DNA from: G965276765 sp965276825
GTDB lineage: Bacteria > Actinomycetota > Acidimicrobiia > Acidimicrobiales > Palsa-688
Assembly (NCBI GenBank): GCA_965276825.1
Contig: OZ255630.1
Location: forward strand, 434,001 to 498,000
Length of the DNA: 64,000 nucleotides
Reading direction: 5' to 3'
Each line of letters starts with the position of its first letter. Positions within the stretch are counted from its first letter, which is position 1. Below are positions 60,855 to 64,000 of the stretch, piece by piece. Below the pieces are notes generated by a model. The model had not been told where the DNA came from. It made no database searches and worked only from the letters and a program-made list of their open reading frames with translations. A program made the position numbers and the translations under genes.

Positions 60855-61391
60855 ATGACAACGACCGTGTCCGAGGAGATGCCCACCACCTACGCCCGCC
60901 GTGTCGGCGAGCGCCTGCGCAACGTCCGCCGGCAGCAGCGGGTGTCCCTGCAGGCGGTCGAGGCGGCGTCGAACCAGGAGTTCAAGGCGTCCGTCCTCGG
61001 GGCCTACGAGCGGGGGGAGCGGGCCATCTCCGTGCCCCGCCTGCAGCGCCTGGCCAAGTTCTACAACGTCCCCGTCGACCAGCTCCTGCCCCGGGACCTC
61101 GGCGCCGAGCCCGACTGGACCGTTGAGCGCACCGCGGACGTCGACCTCAGGGAGACCGAGGTCGACGAGGCCGGCAAGGTCACCATCGACCTGGTGCGCC
61201 TCGACAGCGACTCCTCGTCCGAGCAGGAGCTGCTCGGACGGTTCCTCACCACCATCCAGCTCCAGCGCCAGGACTTCAACGGGCGGGTCCTCACCATCAG
61301 GGAGGAGGACCTCCGGGCCATCGCCTGCATGTTCGACACCCAGCCCGGCCAGATGCGCCGGCGCCTCGACGAGCTCGGCGTCCGCCGCTGA
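60855..61391 (+). CDS. BldD-like helix-turn-helix transcriptional regulator
   Basis: 178 residues. An XRE-type helix-turn-helix fills the first 75 residues: YARRVGERLRNVRRQQRVSLQAVE, then KASVLGAYERGERAISVPRLQRLAKFYNVPVDQLLP. This is close to the DNA-binding domain of BldD, the cyclic-di-GMP-responsive master regulator of Streptomyces. The C-terminal half (a short acidic stretch, then EQELLGRFLTTIQLQRQDFNGRVLTIREEDLRAIACMF) differs from BldD, and I do not see its RxD-x8-RxxD ligand motif. GTG 60867 and ATG 60879 are alternative starts. The hemW stop-start overlap follows. Confidence 0.82.
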   Translation: MTTTVSEEMPTTYARRVGERLRNVRRQQRVSLQAVEAASNQEFKASVLGAYERGERAISVPRLQRLAKFYNVPVDQLLPRDLGAEPDWTVERTADVDLRETEVDEAGKVTIDLVRLDSDSSSEQELLGRFLTTIQLQRQDFNGRVLTIREEDLRAIACMFDTQPGQMRRRLDELGVRR

Positions 61392-62608
61392 CCCGTACGC
61401 CGGCGGACGCCCCGCCCGGCGCGCCCCACCACGCCGACGACTTCGGCGTCTATGTCCACGTGCCGTTCTGCCGGCGGCGGTGCGACTACTGCGCGTTCGC
61501 CACCTGGACCGATCGCCACCACCTGGCCGACGACTACGTGCGCGGGTGCCGACGGGAGCTGGCCGGCGCCGGCCGTCTGCCCCCCGGTCCCGCCGGCGCC
61601 GACGACGTCGAGCCCGCTCCTGACCGCGGGTCGCGGGCTGACCGCGGGTCCGTGGCCCTCCCCGCCGCCACCTCGGTGTTCTTCGGGGGTGGCACGCCGT
61701 CCCAGCTGCCCGGCGAAGGCCTGGCCGCCATCCTCGACGCCGTCCACTGCCGGCCCGGCGCGGAGGTGACCGTCGAGTGCAACCCCGACGACGTCGACGT
61801 CGACCTGCTGGCCGCCTACCGCGCCGCCGGGGTCACCCGGCTGAGCTTCGGGGTGCAGTCGATGGTGCCGCACGTGCTCGCCTCGCTCGGCCGCGAGCAC
61901 GACCCCGCCGCCGTGCGCCGCGCCGCCGCGGCCGCCGGCGCCGCCGGGTTCGCCGGCGCCTACAGCGTCGACCTCATCTACGGCGCGGCCGGCGAGACCC
62001 TCGACGACTGGCGGGCCAGCGTGACCCAGGTGCTCGACCTCGACCCGGCTCCCGCCCACGTCAGCGCCTACGGCCTCACCGTCGAGCCGGGCACCCCGCT
62101 GGCCGGGGAGCCCCACCGCCACCCCGATGCCGACGACCAGGCCGACAAGTACGAGCTGGTCGACGACCTCCTCGGTGAGGGCGGGTTGGACTGGTACGAG
62201 ATCTCCAACTGGGCCCGACCCGGCTCGCAGTGCGCCCACAACCTGCTCTACTGGCGCCAGGGCGACTACCGCGGGATCGGCTGCGCGGCCCACAGCCACG
62301 CGGCCAGACCCGACGGCAGCGCCCGCAGGTGGTGGAACGTCCGGACCCCCGAGCGGTACCTGCGCCTCGTGGCCGACGGCCGCTCGACGGAGGCGGCCGG
62401 CGAGGAGCTCGACCTTGCGGGCCGGCGGTCCGAGGCGATCGCCCTGAACCTGCGCACCCGGGAGGGCGCGGCGGTGGCCGACGTCGACGCCGCCGGCCTC
62501 GACGTCGTCGCCGGAGCAGGCCTGGCGACGGTCACCGGCGACCGGGTCGTCCTCACCCGAAGGGGCCGGCTGCTCGGCAACGAGGTCACGGTCCGCCTCG
62601 TGCCCTGA
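61388..62608 (+). CDS. hemW: HemW-like radical SAM protein, possible CTG start
   Basis: About 406 residues. The radical SAM cluster motif Cys28-x3-Cys32-x2-Cys35 is in VHVPFCRRRCDYC. Later family motifs are FFGGGTPSQLP, RLSFGVQSM and YEISNWARPGSQCAHNLLYW. HemW binds heme and probably inserts it into respiratory enzymes, and is not the oxygen-independent coproporphyrinogen oxidase it resembles. The conserved N-terminus lies upstream of the GTG at 61460, and no ATG, GTG or TTG is in frame before it. The first in-frame candidate is a CTG at 61388 that overlaps the regulator's stop as CTGA. Confidence 0.88.
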   Translation: MTRTPADAPPGAPHHADDFGVYVHVPFCRRRCDYCAFATWTDRHHLADDYVRGCRRELAGAGRLPPGPAGADDVEPAPDRGSRADRGSVALPAATSVFFGGGTPSQLPGEGLAAILDAVHCRPGAEVTVECNPDDVDVDLLAAYRAAGVTRLSFGVQSMVPHVLASLGREHDPAAVRRAAAAAGAAGFAGAYSVDLIYGAAGETLDDWRASVTQVLDLDPAPAHVSAYGLTVEPGTPLAGEPHRHPDADDQADKYELVDDLLGEGGLDWYEISNWARPGSQCAHNLLYWRQGDYRGIGCAAHSHAARPDGSARRWWNVRTPERYLRLVADGRSTEAAGEELDLAGRRSEAIALNLRTREGAAVADVDAAGLDVVAGAGLATVTGDRVVLTRRGRLLGNEVTVRLVP

Positions 62609-62659
62609 GCTGAGGGCCGGCGCAAAAGCAAATCGGCGGGCGCCCGCTCTCGGCCGGGC

Positions 62660-62770
62660 TTAGGTGGCGCTCACCCGGACGGTGGCCCAGGAGTTGTTGG
62701 CGCATCCCTTGGGGTTCCACACCTCGGCCTCGTGGACGATCATGTCGTCGCTCTTGCCCCAGTGGCCCAT
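62660..62770 (-). CDS. Small 36-residue ORF with protein-like sequence
   Basis: ATG at 62770, stop TAA 62660-62662, and a stop codon just upstream in frame. The product has a natural composition (GHWGKSDDMIVHEAEVW, then NPKGCANNSWATVRVSAT) unlike the Arg/Pro/Gly shadows of this genome, and uses A/T-containing codons freely. It could be a true small protein or the last exon-like remnant of a degraded secreted protein. No family recognised. Confidence 0.35.
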   Translation of the reverse strand: MGHWGKSDDMIVHEAEVWNPKGCANNSWATVRVSAT

Positions 62771-62815
62771 CCCGCACGCCTACCCGTCGGGGAGGGGCCA
62801 TCCCGGGCCGACCGA

Positions 62816-63232
62816 TCAGAGGGTGCGGCGCCCCCGCCTCCCGGGGCGGGTGAGCAGGAACTGGACGAGCAGCAGCACCACGAACAGCCCGAAGGCGCTC
62901 TCCGCGATGCGGGCGAGGACGGGATCGACGTGCGCGGAGGTCGCATGCGTCCGCAGCGGCACGGTGCGCGGCGCCGTCGGCACCCGACCGGCGATCCCGG
63001 CGATCGTGGTCGGGCTGGCCGAGGTCGTGGTGGTGGTCGCGCCGCGCCGCACGGCGGCCGGGACCGGTGCCGTCGGCAGCCGCAGAGATGTCGGCAGGCC
63101 ACGGGATGCCGTGGCGACGCCCCCGGTGAACACCGCGGAGGCGATCACCGCCGCCACGACGGCCGACGCCGTTCGCGGCCGCGCCGTCACCGGGCGGCCC
63201 CGTGTCGGCCAGCGTGCGTCGCGCAGTCCCAC
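62816..63232 (-). CDS. Small envelope protein with N- and C-terminal membrane helices
   Basis: 138 residues from the GTG at 63232 (an internal GTG at 63190 is an alternative). A signal-like helix (ASAVVAAVIASAVFTGGVATA) is followed by a Thr/Ser/Pro-rich outside stretch of about 60 residues and a C-terminal helix (AFGLFVVLLLVQFLL) ending in RPGRRGRR. The layout resembles a cell-surface protein held by a C-terminal anchor. No family recognised. It follows the LysM protein gene by 24 bases in the same direction, so both may act in the envelope. Confidence 0.5.
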   Translation of the reverse strand: MGLRDARWPTRGRPVTARPRTASAVVAAVIASAVFTGGVATASRGLPTSLRLPTAPVPAAVRRGATTTTTSASPTTIAGIAGRVPTAPRTVPLRTHATSAHVDPVLARIAESAFGLFVVLLLVQFLLTRPGRRGRRTL

Positions 63233-63256
63233 CTGACCAGTGTGGCCGACCCGTCC

Positions 63257-63970
63257 TCACGAGCGAGGGGACCCGGGAACGGGCGGAGGGAGCACGACCC
63301 GGTCGCCGGGGAAGATCAGGTCGGGGTCTCCGAGCTCACGGTTGGCGGCGACCAGGCGCGACCAGTAGGAAGACACGGCGTCGAGGCTCGGCGCCGCTCC
63401 TCCGGCGACGGTGAGGTGGGCCTCGGCGATGCTCCACAGGCTGTCGCCTGCGGCCACGGTCCAGACCCGGGCCGAGCCGGCGGCGTGGGTGGACCGGCGG
63501 CCTCGAGGAGCCGGCGGGTGGTGGACGACGGGGTGCTCGCCGGGGTGGTGGTCAGGTCGTGGTGCGACCGGCCAGAGCCGCGGCGCGGCGACGTTGTCCC
63601 CGGCGGTCCCGGCGCCGGCTGAGCCGGCGCCGAGAGCCGATCGGACGGAGGCGGCCGGCCTTTGGGCCGGCCGGGATCCGGACGGACCGGCGAAGGCCGG
63701 TTGGGCGGTGGCGCCCAGCACGGCCAGCCCGACGCCGAGCCCGACCAGGCGGTGGGTGCTGGACGGAAGACCGCGCCGCAACAACCCGGCGAGCAGGCGG
63801 CCGCGCCGGCTCTCGGGGGCCGCCGCGACGACGACGGCGACGGTGAGGGCGGCCAGGAGGTACACGCCGGCGGCCAAGGTGAGGCCCCACACGACGGTGG
63901 CGGTCACCACCGCCGGCGGCTGGGAGGCCGCCCACGTCGACCAGGGCCCGAGCGCGACGCCGGCTCGCAC
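63257..63970 (-). CDS. LysM-domain membrane protein (may extend past window)
   Basis: 237 residues from a GTG at 63970, but the frame stays open to the window edge, so the true start may lie beyond. Two membrane helices occupy residues 20-50 and 74-94. A Pro/Arg/His-rich linker follows, then a C-terminal LysM domain (WTVAAGDSLWSIAEAHL, ending GDPDLIFPGDRVVLP) that binds peptidoglycan. Such proteins fix envelope machinery to the wall. Role otherwise unknown. Confidence 0.8.
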   Translation of the reverse strand: MRAGVALGPWSTWAASQPPAVVTATVVWGLTLAAGVYLLAALTVAVVVAAAPESRRGRLLAGLLRRGLPSSTHRLVGLGVGLAVLGATAQPAFAGPSGSRPAQRPAASVRSALGAGSAGAGTAGDNVAAPRLWPVAPRPDHHPGEHPVVHHPPAPRGRRSTHAAGSARVWTVAAGDSLWSIAEAHLTVAGGAAPSLDAVSSYWSRLVAANRELGDPDLIFPGDRVVLPPPVPGSPRS

Positions 63971-64000
63971 CGGAGGAGCGAGCGATCCCAGTCCAGCGGA

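Overview
The window is about 72% G+C, with many GTG starts, ATGA/GTGA overlaps between genes and leaderless-type promoters. Gene content (class II DAHP synthase, HelD, FolP2-like protein, BldD-like regulator, deazaflavin-dependent nitroreductase family protein, SigE-family ECF factor) points to an actinobacterium. My best guess is an uncultured Acidimicrobiia-like lineage, but the sequence alone does not fix the class. Nearly all long open frames opposite the genes below are G+C shadows.

Layout. 1-7 kb: a VWA protein, the sulfate-assimilation pair cysH/sulfite reductase and class II DAHP synthase on the minus strand, then nadD, a small membrane protein and rsfS. 6.7-12.1 kb: a P450, a frameshifted acetyltransferase, an ArsR regulator divergent from a 55-residue protein, and an ECF sigma factor with a membrane beta-propeller partner. 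12.2-20 kb: a fatty acid desaturase, a histidine-ammonia-lyase homologue without the MIO triad, a complete OpuC/EgtUV-type quaternary-amine ABC importer and a membrane esterase. 20-30 kb: an MctP-type symporter, deazaflavin-dependent protein, MFS transporter, lipoproteins, DinB protein, ECF sigma/VOC pair, methyltransferase, a frameshifted lipoprotein and a PH-like membrane protein.

30.4-35.7 kb is a genomic island in tRNA-Ala(GGC). The 3' 48 bp of the tRNA are duplicated at the far end. The island holds an IS630-type element whose transposase carries a nonsense mutation, a two-gene HTH/nucleotidyltransferase operon resembling AbiE-type toxin-antitoxin/defence modules, a truncated gene fragment and an IS1380-type element with intact ends. 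No integrase is visible.

35.8-64 kb is mostly core genome: leuS, a PAC2 protein, a kinase-like phosphotransferase, a CnoX-like thioredoxin, folP2-like/holA/tauE, helD, a class IV aminotransferase, rpsT, a cytidylate-kinase-like protein, lepA, an SDR, photolyase, metY-metX, an Old Yellow Enzyme, an aldo/keto reductase, hrcA-dnaJ-rsmE, a BldD-like regulator, hemW and two cell-envelope proteins, the last a LysM protein at the window edge.

The points most worth a second look are the MIO-less lyase next to a betaine/ergothioneine-type importer, the tRNA island and its TA-like cargo, a recurring TAnnnT box 6-9 bases before start codons (leaderless mRNAs), a 74-bp intergenic element present twice, possible CTG starts for rsmE and hemW, a three-unit palindromic repeat before metY, and many 15-30 bp minisatellites.
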